DNA from: an uncultured Roseovarius sp.
GTDB lineage: Bacteria; Pseudomonadota; Alphaproteobacteria; Rhodobacterales; Rhodobacteraceae
Reading direction: 5' to 3'
Assembly: GCA_934501475.1 (NCBI GenBank)
Contig: CAKSUL010000019.1
Span: 1-34,663, forward strand
Length of the DNA stretch: 34,663 nucleotides
A model generated the notes under the pieces. That model saw only the letters and a list, made by a program, of their open reading frames with translations. It was not told the DNA's origin and ran no database searches. The position numbers were made by a program, and so were the translations under genes. This document shows positions 17,002 to 23,980 of the stretch, one piece after another. Within the stretch, counting starts at the first letter, position 1, and every line of letters starts with the position of its first letter.

Positions 17002-18174
17002 TCAGATCACCACCAGATCGAGCGGCGGAAACCCGTTGAACCCGATCGAGGAATAGGTCGTGGTATAGGCGCCGCAATTGCGGATCATCACCCGGTCCCC
17101 ATCCCGAAGATCCAGCGGAAGCGAGATCATTTTCTTTTCGTATAGCACATCGGCGCTGTCACAGGACGGACCGGCCAGGATGCAGGGGCCCATCGGCCCG
17201 TGGTCATGCTCGGTGACGAACTGATAGCGGATCGCCTCGTCCATGGTTTCGGCCAGACCCGAGAATTTGCCGATGTCCAGATAGACCCAGCGATGCAGAT
17301 CGTCGCTGGATTTGCGCGACACCAGCAGCACTTCGGCGGCGATATGCCCGGCCTCGGCGACCAGGCCGCGGCCCGGCTCGGCCATGATGTGGGGCACGGG
17401 GCCAAAGCGGTCTTCGATCGCCTGCATGACCGCGGCGGCATAGGCGCGCGGGGCTTCTATCGTCTCGCCATAGAAGGCCGGGAAACCGCCGCCGATATTG
17501 AGCAGGCTCAGGTCATGGCCCGCATCCTGCGCCGCCGACCACAGCGCCGCCACCTGATCCAGCACCGGATGCCAGAATTCGGCCTTGCGCGTCTGGCTGC
17601 CGACATGGAACGACAGGCCGACCGGGTGCAGACCGCAGGCCAGCGCATGATCCAGCAGCGCGGGCAGATCGGACATCGCGGTGCCGAATTTGCGGCTGAG
17701 CGGCCAATCGGCCAGCGTGCTTTCGACGATCACGCGCAGATAGACCCGCGCGCCGGGCGCATGGGCGGCGATCTTGTCCAGCTCACCGGTGGAATCGGCG
17801 GCAAACAGGTCGATGCCGGCGCTATGGGCAAAGGCGATGTCGGCCGGTTTCTTGACCGTGTTGCCAAAGGAAATGTCGCAGGCATGCGCGCCCTGGCTGA
17901 GGCAGAGTTCGATCTCGGCGCGGCTGGCGGCATCGAAACGCGCGCCTTTGGCGACCAGAAGGGCGATGACCTCGGGGGCGGGGTTGGCCTTGACCGCGTA
18001 ATGGATATGGGCGCGGCCCAACCCGGCGGCGAGCGCGTCATACTGCGCGGCGACACGCGCGCGGCTGATCACCAATGTCGGGCGATCAAATCGGTTTGCG
18101 GCGATATACTCCGCGACAGGATCAGGCAGGGCAGAAGGGACGGCGCGCAATGCGCCGGGCATGGTAGCGTTCAT
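17002..18174 (-). CDS. Ornithine decarboxylase, eukaryotic-type (fold III PLP enzyme)
   Basis: A 390-residue PLP-dependent decarboxylase of the alanine-racemase fold, making putrescine from ornithine; some family members also accept lysine. The PLP lysine is K62 in HYAVKANP; the barrel glycine loop is NIGGGFP; the active-site Cys region is GPSCDSADVLYEK; the end has GAYTTTYSSIGFNGF. I chose ATG 18174 (MNATMPGALR) because TTTTGGAG ends 7 bases before it; ATGs at 18180 and 18204 are in frame but too close to, or upstream of, that site. It has its own promoter-like sequence and a roughly 130-base folded leader. A polyamine importer is encoded about 8 kb away. Confidence 0.93.
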   Translation of the reverse strand: MNATMPGALRAVPSALPDPVAEYIAANRFDRPTLVISRARVAAQYDALAAGLGRAHIHYAVKANPAPEVIALLVAKGARFDAASRAEIELCLSQGAHACDISFGNTVKKPADIAFAHSAGIDLFAADSTGELDKIAAHAPGARVYLRVIVESTLADWPLSRKFGTAMSDLPALLDHALACGLHPVGLSFHVGSQTRKAEFWHPVLDQVAALWSAAQDAGHDLSLLNIGGGFPAFYGETIEAPRAYAAAVMQAIEDRFGPVPHIMAEPGRGLVAEAGHIAAEVLLVSRKSSDDLHRWVYLDIGKFSGLAETMDEAIRYQFVTEHDHGPMGPCILAGPSCDSADVLYEKKMISLPLDLRDGDRVMIRNCGAYTTTYSSIGFNGFPPLDLVVI

Positions 18175-18306
18175 GGTCATCTCCAAAAGGAACAGCCCCA
18201 TCAAGGGCGAACATCAGTCAGAGACGTTACCGTCGCTACATAAACACGAGGTCAGACAGAGCGGGCTGACCGGCCAGAGGCGCGTGCGTTGGCGTCTTGA
18301 ATCGGC
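18175..18306 (-). ncRNA. Structured 5' leader of ornithine decarboxylase (speF-like candidate)
   Basis: About 130 bases between the TATAAAT box and the start codon carry three clear hairpins, read on the minus strand. They are GGTCAG/CTGACC with a 10-base loop, GACG-GTAA-CGTC with a GNRA tetraloop, and GCCC/GGGC close to the ribosome site. Alphaproteobacterial genes of this type are known to be preceded by the speF leader motif; I infer this may be one, but could not compare it to the covariance model. Confidence 0.45.
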
Positions 18307-18334
18307 ATTTATACGGATCGCGGATTCTTGCAAG
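18307..18334 (-). promoter_or_regulatory. Promoter-like boxes for ornithine decarboxylase
   Basis: Read on the minus strand, TTGCAA is followed by TATAAAT at 18313-18307. The spacing is short (14 bases to TATAAA, 16 to TAAATG), so the -35 assignment is uncertain while the -10 is good. It lies directly downstream of the trcR terminator. Confidence 0.4.
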
Positions 18335-18355
18335 CCCCAATTGCACCGCGCGCAT

Positions 18356-18391
18356 AAAAAAATCCCGACACGTCACCGTGCCGGGATTTTT
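18356..18391 (-). terminator. Rho-independent terminator of trcR
   Basis: On the minus strand, ATCCCGGCACG and CGTGTCGGGAT pair around GTGA with one mismatch, followed by seven T. The other strand also ends in a run of T, so it could act in both directions. It lies about 27 bases after the trcR stop. Confidence 0.88.
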
Positions 18392-18417
18392 GCAACAGCG
18401 TCGCAGGCGGGCGCGAC

Positions 18418-19185
18418 TCAGACGTCGTCGTCATCCTCGTCGTCGTCGTCGTCGTCATGCGCAGAGCCGGCGGCCGGGGTCTTGAACAGGCTTTCGGCGT
18501 CGAACACCTTTTCCTTTTCTTCCGGCTCGGGCTCACTCAGGGTGAAGGTCTCAAGCCCTTCGATCGCGGTCGGGATCTTGGGTTCGCTGATGCTGCTCAG
18601 GCTCTGTTCGGTGCTCAGCAGCTTGCGACGGTCCTCATCGCTCATCGCTTCGCCTTCGCGCGCCTTCTTGGCCGAGGCCTTCTGCACGGCGGCGTCCAGC
18701 TCGGATTGCTTGCACAGGCCCAGGGCGACCGGGTCGATCGGTTGGATATTGCCGATGTTCCAGTGGGTGCGCTCGCGAATCGCCTGAATGGTCGGTTTGG
18801 TCGTGCCCACCAGCCGCGCGATCTGGCTGTCGGCCAGTTCGGGATGAAACTTGACCAGCCACAGGATCGACGCCGGGCGGTCCTGGCGCTTGCTGAGCGG
18901 TGTGTAACGCGGGCCGCGGCGTTTTTCCTCGCCTTCGGCGGCGGCGTTGAACTTCAGCTTGAGCTTGTGAAGCGGGTTCTTTTCGGCGGCTTCGATCTCT
19001 TCCTGGGTCAACTGGTTGTTGGCGATCGGATCGAACCCCTTGACGCCGGTGGCCACATCGCCATCCGCGATGCCCTGCACCTCGAGTTCGTGCATTTCGA
19101 CGAAATCCGCAATCTGCTTGAAGCTGATCGTCGTGTTGTCCACCAGCCACACGGCGGTGGCCTTGGCCATGATCGGTTTTGCCAT
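18418..19185 (-). CDS. trcR: Cell cycle transcriptional regulator TrcR (DUF1013)
   Basis: A 255-residue DUF1013 protein, an alphaproteobacterial regulator linked to the cell cycle. It begins MAKPIMAKATAVWLVDNTTI, the family's near-invariant start, and has HWNIGNIQPIDPVALGLC and a helix-turn-helix-like LADSQIARLVGTTKPTIQAI (about 118-140). The C-terminus is a run of Asp/Glu (HDDDDDDEDDDDV). ATG 19185 has AAGGAG about 7 bases upstream; the longer frame to 19263 crosses a palindrome and is unlikely. Followed by a strong terminator. Confidence 0.9.
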   Translation of the reverse strand: MAKPIMAKATAVWLVDNTTISFKQIADFVEMHELEVQGIADGDVATGVKGFDPIANNQLTQEEIEAAEKNPLHKLKLKFNAAAEGEEKRRGPRYTPLSKRQDRPASILWLVKFHPELADSQIARLVGTTKPTIQAIRERTHWNIGNIQPIDPVALGLCKQSELDAAVQKASAKKAREGEAMSDEDRRKLLSTEQSLSSISEPKIPTAIEGLETFTLSEPEPEEKEKVFDAESLFKTPAAGSAHDDDDDDEDDDDV

Positions 19186-19232
19186 CTCTAATCTCCTTGG
19201 CGCAAATCTTTCCCGTCTCCTGTCTCCAGGAG

Positions 19233-19253
19233 GTCCCGGATCAGATCCGGGAC
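19233..19253. repeat. 21-base palindrome with 10-base arms (REP-like or operator)
   Basis: GTCCCGGATC and GATCCGGGAC flank a single A in the divergent region between trcR and the RNase T2 gene. It resembles the widespread alphaproteobacterial palindromes built on CCCGG-GATC, from my general knowledge, so a dispersed repeat is the default explanation. Confidence 0.6.
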
Positions 19254-19262
19254 GGGCTACCA

Positions 19263-19290
19263 TTGTAGGGGAACTTGGGCGCTATATAAT
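19263..19290 (+). promoter_or_regulatory. Candidate promoter of the RNase T2 gene
   Basis: TTGTAG (19263-19268), a 16-base spacer and a perfect TATAAT (19285-19290). Transcription would start near 19297, giving a very short leader for ATG 19305 or 23 bases for ATG 19320. Confidence 0.45.
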
Positions 19291-19304
19291 ATCGTGAGGT
19301 TCAA

Positions 19305-19949
19305 ATGGAAAGACCAAGAATGCGCGTGATCCTGCTTTGGCTGATGATGGCCCTTCCCGCGGCGGCGGATGGCGACAAGGCCGGGGTGTTCGACTATTAC
19401 GTTCTGTCGCTGAGCTGGATGCCGACATGGTGCGCGTTGCGCGGGGATGCGCAGGGCGCGCCGCAATGCGACGGCGCGCAGGAATTCGGATGGGTGCTGC
19501 ATGGGCTGTGGCCGCAATATCACCGCGGCTGGCCCGCCCATTGCGCCACGGCGCAGCGCCCGCCCTCACGCGCGATGACCGCCGCCATGGCCGATATCAT
19601 GGGCAGTCCGGGGCTGGCGTGGCACCAGTGGAAGAAACACGGCAGTTGCACGGGGCTGTCGGCCCCGGCCTATTTCGCACTGGCGCGCGAGGCCTATGGG
19701 CGCATCACCCGCCCGGCGGTGTTTCGCCAGTTGACGGCGCCGGTGAAACTGCCGGCGGAGGTTGTCGAACAGGCGTTCATGAAGGCGAATCCGGGTCTTG
19801 GCCGGGACATGATCACCATCACCTGCCGCGAAGGGCGCATTCAGGAGGCGCGGATCTGTCTGTCGCGCATGCTGGATCCGGTGCCCTGCGGGCGCGACGT
19901 GGTGCACGATTGCACGCTGAAGGATGCGCTGTTCGATCCGCTGCGCTGA
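19305..19949 (+). CDS. Ribonuclease T2 family secreted RNase
   Basis: A 214-residue RNase T2, an acid-type endoribonuclease acting through a 2',3'-cyclic phosphate. Both catalytic segments are present: GWVLHGLWPQY (CAS I, with its His) and WHQWKKHGSC (CAS II, with Glu replaced by Gln in the usual H-E-W-x-K-H-G order, so HQWKKHG). A signal peptide is clear (RVILLWLMMALPAAADG), so the periplasm is expected. GAGG precedes ATG 19305; ATG 19320 is an alternative that gives a shorter signal peptide and fits the candidate promoter better. The Cys residues suggest disulfides. Confidence 0.9.
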   Translation: MERPRMRVILLWLMMALPAAADGDKAGVFDYYVLSLSWMPTWCALRGDAQGAPQCDGAQEFGWVLHGLWPQYHRGWPAHCATAQRPPSRAMTAAMADIMGSPGLAWHQWKKHGSCTGLSAPAYFALAREAYGRITRPAVFRQLTAPVKLPAEVVEQAFMKANPGLGRDMITITCREGRIQEARICLSRMLDPVPCGRDVVHDCTLKDALFDPLR

Positions 19950-19982
19950 GACCGGGGGCGGCGCGGGTTACGCAGGCGTCGG

Positions 19983-20009
19983 GTTTCAGGTATTTTTACC
20001 AAGAAAAAG
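19983..20009. repeat. AT-rich recurrent intergenic motif, copy 1
   Basis: Located in the 75-base convergent gap between the RNase T2 gene and the membrane protein gene. It shares the TATTTT core and purine-rich end with the copy at 23852-23876. Confidence 0.35.
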
Positions 20010-20024
20010 CGCAGGCGCGCCCTG

Positions 20025-20579
20025 TCATGTCAGGCGCAGGATCAGCACAACGATGGCCACCGGGATCAGCGCGACATGCAGCATATGGTCAAACCAGTTG
20101 CTGCTGCCCCAGCCCAGCACCCAGATCAGCTGCCCCAGAACCGCCAGCGCCGGGATGAACAGGCTGCCCTGCGCCGCGCCGTAAGCGACCAGCGCCAGCA
20201 CCATCAGCGCCACCGGCAGCGGCGCGAATCCCAGCCGGTAGATGTCAAGCGGCAGCGCCCCCATGGCGGCGGCCAGAAACGCGAGATACAGCAGCAGGAA
20301 GATGAGGATCTCGCCGGTGTGAAACGGGGTGAACGCCAGCCCCAGATGCCCTGCCATATGCCGCAACGCCAGCGCCGGAAGCATGATCCCGAAAGGGGCC
20401 AGCAGCGCGACCATGCCGCGCAATCCGGTGGTTTCGCGCAGGAAAACCACGCAAAGCACACCGAATGCGATGCCCAGCCACACCGTCAGCGGCGCGGCAA
20501 ATCCGATGCCGAGCAGGGCGAACGCGATCCAGCCCAGCAGGATCATCAACGCCATCGCACTGCCCAGGGCGGCCATCAT
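20025..20579 (-). CDS. Multi-pass inner membrane protein of unknown function
   Basis: A 184-residue protein that is almost entirely hydrophobic, with about six membrane helices (for example ALMILLGWIAFALLGIGF and ILIFLLLYLAFLAAAMGAL). It ends VALIPVAIVVLILRLT. I do not recognise the family. The start codon at 20577-20579 overlaps the stop of the BNR-repeat gene (ATGA), so translation is probably coupled; an ATG at 20594 is also in frame. The tight coupling suggests the two products work together. Confidence 0.75.
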   Translation of the reverse strand: MMAALGSAMALMILLGWIAFALLGIGFAAPLTVWLGIAFGVLCVVFLRETTGLRGMVALLAPFGIMLPALALRHMAGHLGLAFTPFHTGEILIFLLLYLAFLAAAMGALPLDIYRLGFAPLPVALMVLALVAYGAAQGSLFIPALAVLGQLIWVLGWGSSNWFDHMLHVALIPVAIVVLILRLT

Positions 20580-21709
20580 TGCGCCGCCAGCCATGCGCGG
20601 TTGAAGGCATGCGCGCGCAGGCCCTGTTTGGTGCCGATGGAGTAGCTCAGCAGGATCTCATCCCCCGGCAAGGCGCGCATCATCGGGTAGCGCAGCGCGC
20701 CGCCGGTCCCGTCGCTGAATTCATGCAGGGCGCGCCATGTCTGCCCGCCATCCGCGCTGAGAGTCAGGCGCAGCAGGTCGGGGCGCGCGACATCGTCATT
20801 GACCGCCATCAGGATGCGCCCTTCGCCCAGATGCAGCGCCGCGACCGGGGAGCTGGGATTGGCGATGTCGCCTTGACGCACGCGGCTCCAGCTTTGGCCG
20901 CCATCCTCGGTCCGGCTGATCAGGAGGCGGCCCCCCGTCGTGTCGAAATCGCGCAGGAAGGCGACCGCGCGGCTTGCATCCAGCGGCACGATCATCGGCT
21001 GGATCGCGCGCGCGCGCCCCGGCATCCGGCGCATGTCGCGCACCCGGCCCTGCGCGTCAAGGCGCACGAGGCTGCCATAGGTCCGGCCCATCTCGAAATA
21101 GGCGGGCAAGGCGTGGCTGCCGTCGGCATATTGCACCATCGGCGATTTCACCAGGAACGACCGGTTGAGCAGCGGCGACAGGTTCAGCTTGCGCGCGCGC
21201 ACGGGCGCGCCATCCGCCATGCGCACATCCGCGATTGAGGCCATGGCCCAGCCGCCGATGGACACGGCGGTGGTATAAAGGGCCTGTTGCGCGCCTTCAT
21301 TCTGGATCGTGTTGCCCAGGGTCACGACCAGTTGGCGTGGCTCGAACGCGTCCGAAAGCCCCGCGCGCGTGATCAGGCGGTGCGGCGCGCCGGCCTGCCA
21401 TAGATCGCCGGTGCGGGTGAAATCCGCGGCGAAGATATCGACATCGGCCTGCGCCTCCTGCGAGCCCTGAAACCAGATCAGCGCAAAGCCATCGTCACTC
21501 AGAACGATGCCGGGCGAATGTGCCTGACCGGTGGCGACCCGGTAGTCGAACACCGTTTCAAAGCGCGGCGCTGTGGCGGCGGTGGCGTCGCTGACCGGTT
21601 CGGTCAGCGCAAAGCGCCACTCAAGCGGGGTGTCGCGCGCCATCGCAACCGCGCTGAGCGCGACGCTGAACGCCGCCAGCGCCAGAAGGATCAGATGCGT
21701 CGCCGCCAC
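20576..21709 (-). CDS. BNR/sialidase-fold protein, exported
   Basis: A 377-residue protein with an N-terminal signal peptide (LILLALAAFSVALSAVAMA) and a beta-propeller of the BNR_2 type. Asp-boxes are visible as SRTEDGGQSWSRV and LSADGGQTWRAL, and FALIWFQGSQEAQADVDIF matches the AWFGGxxEGxxDV signature of the family. The family includes sialidases and other glycosidases, and the exact activity cannot be told from sequence. The start is GTG at 21707-21709, two bases after the quinone oxidoreductase stop, with AAGG upstream. Part of a minus-strand run 23386 to 20025. Confidence 0.82.
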   Translation of the reverse strand: MAATHLILLALAAFSVALSAVAMARDTPLEWRFALTEPVSDATAATAPRFETVFDYRVATGQAHSPGIVLSDDGFALIWFQGSQEAQADVDIFAADFTRTGDLWQAGAPHRLITRAGLSDAFEPRQLVVTLGNTIQNEGAQQALYTTAVSIGGWAMASIADVRMADGAPVRARKLNLSPLLNRSFLVKSPMVQYADGSHALPAYFEMGRTYGSLVRLDAQGRVRDMRRMPGRARAIQPMIVPLDASRAVAFLRDFDTTGGRLLISRTEDGGQSWSRVRQGDIANPSSPVAALHLGEGRILMAVNDDVARPDLLRLTLSADGGQTWRALHEFSDGTGGALRYPMMRALPGDEILLSYSIGTKQGLRAHAFNRAWLAAQ

Positions 21710-21711
21710 GT

Positions 21712-22686
21712 TCAGGCGACCTTGAGGACGATCTTGCCGATATGCGTGCCGCTTTCCATATGGGCATGGGCCAGCGCCGCATTGGGCAACTCATAAGTGC
21801 TGTCCATCACCGGCGCGATGCGCCCGGCGTCCAGCAAGGGCCAGACATGGGTGCGCAGCGCCTCGGCGATGCGGGCCTTGGCGAGGTTGCTTTGCGGGCG
21901 CAGCGTGCTGCCGGTGATGGTGAGGCGGCGCATCATCAGATGCGCGAAATTCAGCTCGACCTTGGGGCCCTGCAGGAAGGCGATCTGCACCAGGCGCCCG
22001 TCATCGGCCAGCGATCTGATGTTGCGCGGCAGGTAATCCCCGCCGACCATGTCGAGGATCAGGTTCGCCCCGCCCTCGGCGCGCATCACCTCGACGAAAT
22101 CGCTCTCGCGGTAGTTGATCGCCACCTCTGCGCCGAGATCGCGGCAGACCTGGCATTTCTCATCCGTGCCCGCGGTGGTGAAGACCCGCGCGCCGAACAG
22201 TTGGATCGCGGTGGTGCCGATCCCGCTGGAGCCGCCATGCACCAGAAACCGCTCGCCCGCGACAAGGCCGCCGCGCATGAACACGTTGGACCAGACGGTG
22301 AAATATGTCTCGGGCAGGCAGGCGGCCTCTCGCAGGTCCATGCCGTCGGGAACGGGCAGGCAATGCGCCGCCGGCGTCGCCACATATTCGGCGTAGCCGC
22401 CGCCGGGCAAAAGCGCGCAGACCTTGTCACCCAGCGCCCATTCGCTGACGCCTTCGCCCAGTTCGACCACCTCGCCCGAGGCTTCGAGGCCGGGCAGATC
22501 GCTGGCGTTGGGGGGGGGCGCGTAATTGCCTGCGCGTTGCGACACATCGGGGCGGTTGACCCCGGCATAGGCAACGCGGATCACCACCTCGCCGGCGCGG
22601 GGCGTCGGGCGTGGGCGGGAGGTCAGCATCAGCACTTCGGGGCCGCCGGGCTGGGTGATTTCCACGGCGTTCATCATGTCGCTCAT
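21712..22686 (-). CDS. NAD(P)H-quinone oxidoreductase, PIG3 type (zinc-free MDR)
   Basis: A 324-residue medium-chain dehydrogenase/reductase without the zinc ligands, of the TP53I3/PIG3 type. Typical marks are AGVNRPDVSQRAGNY, GGGYAEYV, LPETYFTVWSNVF and the nucleotide-binding loop VHGGSSGIGTTAIQL. The segment that follows reads AIQLFGARVFTTAG, where the family usually has about three more residues (as in AIQLAKAFGARV), so the first Rossmann helix appears shortened. The protein is otherwise complete and ends IGKIVLKV. It reduces quinones with NADPH in relatives. It is 10 bases after the COQ9 gene. Confidence 0.9.
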   Translation of the reverse strand: MSDMMNAVEITQPGGPEVLMLTSRPRPTPRAGEVVIRVAYAGVNRPDVSQRAGNYAPPPNASDLPGLEASGEVVELGEGVSEWALGDKVCALLPGGGYAEYVATPAAHCLPVPDGMDLREAACLPETYFTVWSNVFMRGGLVAGERFLVHGGSSGIGTTAIQLFGARVFTTAGTDEKCQVCRDLGAEVAINYRESDFVEVMRAEGGANLILDMVGGDYLPRNIRSLADDGRLVQIAFLQGPKVELNFAHLMMRRLTITGSTLRPQSNLAKARIAEALRTHVWPLLDAGRIAPVMDSTYELPNAALAHAHMESGTHIGKIVLKVA

Positions 22687-22696
22687 CGGTGCGTCC

Positions 22697-23386
22697 TCAT
22701 TCAGGGGGTGTCCAGCGCCCGGGAAACCCCGAGCCGGTGCCTGCGCGGGGGGATTTGATCCGCCCCAGCATGGCCAATGGCCCGGCGAATACCTTTTTCA
22801 GCACCCGGTTGTCACGGGCCTGCGCCTTGAATTTCTCAAACTGCATCACATTGTCGATGCGCCGGTCCAGAAACGCCCATGTCGCCTCATGGCCGTCGCT
22901 GTCATCGCCCAGCCAGTAAAGCACGGTCGCGCTGTAGACACCGGCCAGCGTGGCGCGTTTGCTGTACCAGTTCACATCCTCCGAGCGATCCCCCAGCGCG
23001 GTCCAGATCTGATCGCAAGTGCCCCAGATCGCCTGCGCGCCGTCGGCCGCGTGATGGGGCAGCGCAAACAGCGTGCTGGCGCGCCGGACCAGTTCGCGGT
23101 CCTCGACCGCCTCGAGGCGAAAGCGCACCGCCGCCGCGATCCGGTCGCGAAAGCGCAGCGCGCTGAGATCGGTTTGCGCAATACGCGCCAGCATCAGCGC
23201 ATCGCCCTGGGCGTGATAGGCCAGCGCCATGTCCACCGCGCCGCGCGGAAAGACCGCGCGCGCCAGCCCCGCCTCGATGCCGGTGTCGCGGATCGCGGCC
23301 TCGAATGTGGCCGCACTCCAGCCGTCAAAGGGCACATGGGATTTGGCCGCCTCCAACAGGCGGTCCTTGATGGTCGGGTCGCTCAT
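22697..23386 (-). CDS. COQ9 family protein (ubiquinone biosynthesis accessory)
   Basis: A 229-residue COQ9-family protein. The N-terminal part resembles a TetR-type helical bundle (LLEAAKSHVPFDGWSAATFEAAI), and the C-terminal half has DVNWYSKRATLAGVYSATVLYWL, the conserved lipid-binding core of the family. In mitochondria COQ9 presents lipid intermediates to COQ7; the bacterial role is inferred from that. ATG 23386 is the first gene of the minus-strand cluster, divergent from rpsU. Its quinone link fits the quinone oxidoreductase downstream. Confidence 0.92.
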   Translation of the reverse strand: MSDPTIKDRLLEAAKSHVPFDGWSAATFEAAIRDTGIEAGLARAVFPRGAVDMALAYHAQGDALMLARIAQTDLSALRFRDRIAAAVRFRLEAVEDRELVRRASTLFALPHHAADGAQAIWGTCDQIWTALGDRSEDVNWYSKRATLAGVYSATVLYWLGDDSDGHEATWAFLDRRIDNVMQFEKFKAQARDNRVLKKVFAGPLAMLGRIKSPRAGTGSGFPGRWTPPE

Positions 23387-23417
23387 TTCCGCCCCCTTTC
23401 GCTATGTGCCGCCACCC

Positions 23418-23447
23418 TAGACAAATCCGGGGGGCTTTGCTATAGAT
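23418..23447 (+). promoter_or_regulatory. Promoter of rpsU
   Basis: TAGACA (23418-23423), 17-base spacer, TATAGAT (23441-23447). Five of six bases fit the -35 consensus and the -10 is good. Predicted start near 23454 leaves a leader of about 45 bases. Confidence 0.6.
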
Positions 23448-23481
23448 GCGCTTCCTGCAATCTCTTGCAACTTTAACTTAG

Positions 23482-23498
23482 GAAGGTGGTGACACCAC
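23482..23498 (+). promoter_or_regulatory. Hairpin over the rpsU ribosome site
   Basis: GTGGT and ACCAC pair around GAC just before the rpsU ATG, next to the ribosome site AGGAAGG. The stem is GC-mixed and short, and would sit between the purine tract and the start codon, possibly setting the effective spacing or masking the start. Confidence 0.5.
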
Positions 23499-23705
23499 AT
23501 GCAGGTTAGTGTTCGCGACAATAATGTCGATCAGGCGCTTCGTGCCCTGAAGAAAAAACTGCAGCGCGAAGGCGTTTTTCGTGAAATGAAGCTCAAGCAA
23601 CATTTCGAGAAACCGTCCGAGAAAAAAGCGCGCGAGAAAGCCGAAGCGATTCGCCGTGCCCGGAAACTGGCGCGCAAGAAGGCGCAACGCGAAGGCATGC
23701 TCTGA
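23499..23705 (+). CDS. rpsU: 30S ribosomal protein S21
   Basis: A 68-residue S21, the small basic protein near the 3' end of 16S rRNA that helps select mRNA starts. It reads [20 protein letters not shown] and ends with a long Arg/Lys helix ([17 protein letters not shown]). It has the typical alphaproteobacterial leader with AGGAAGG about 13 bases before the ATG and a short hairpin between. It is monocistronic, with a promoter and a terminator of its own. Confidence 0.97.
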   Translation: MQVSVRDNNVDQALRALKKKLQREGVFREMKLKQHFEKPSEKKAREKAEAIRRARKLARKKAQREGML

Positions 23706-23803
23706 CGCAACTGCGGTTTTAGCGCACACGCGTCGTGCATCCCGAAAGGCGAATGATCGGTTTTCGGACAGAGATGCGCGGCAAGATAGTTTGACACTTG
23801 ACG

Positions 23804-23836
23804 ACCCCCGAGGCCCAGCCGCGGGGGTTTGTCTTT
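23804..23836 (+). terminator. Rho-independent terminator downstream of rpsU
   Basis: ACCCCCG (23804-23810) pairs with CGGGGGT (23822-23828), followed by TTGTCTTTTT. It lies about 100 bases after the rpsU stop. Confidence 0.75.
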
Positions 23837-23851
23837 TTGGCGGCGGTCGAA

Positions 23852-23876
23852 TTTGAGTATTTTCAGAAAAATGAAG
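23852..23876. repeat. AT-rich recurrent intergenic motif, copy 2
   Basis: TTTGAGTATTTTCAGAAAAA then TGAAG. A related string sits at 19983-20009 (TTTCAGGTATTTTTACCAAG then AAAAAGC). Both lie just downstream of genes in an otherwise GC-rich sequence. Confidence 0.35.
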
Positions 23877-23980
23877 GGGGTGGACGGCATGATTGAGCCG
23901 ACAGCGGCGGCGCCCCTTGATCCGCGCGCCTGCCCGGCCTATCTGGGCGCAACGTTTTCCATCATGCGAGGTGCCAGACC

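Noticed and set aside
18245..18310. 18-codon leader ORF (MPIQDANARASG and on) in the ornithine decarboxylase leader
   Set aside because: Its ATG overlaps the -10 box, so it would lie at or before the transcript start, and it has no ribosome site.
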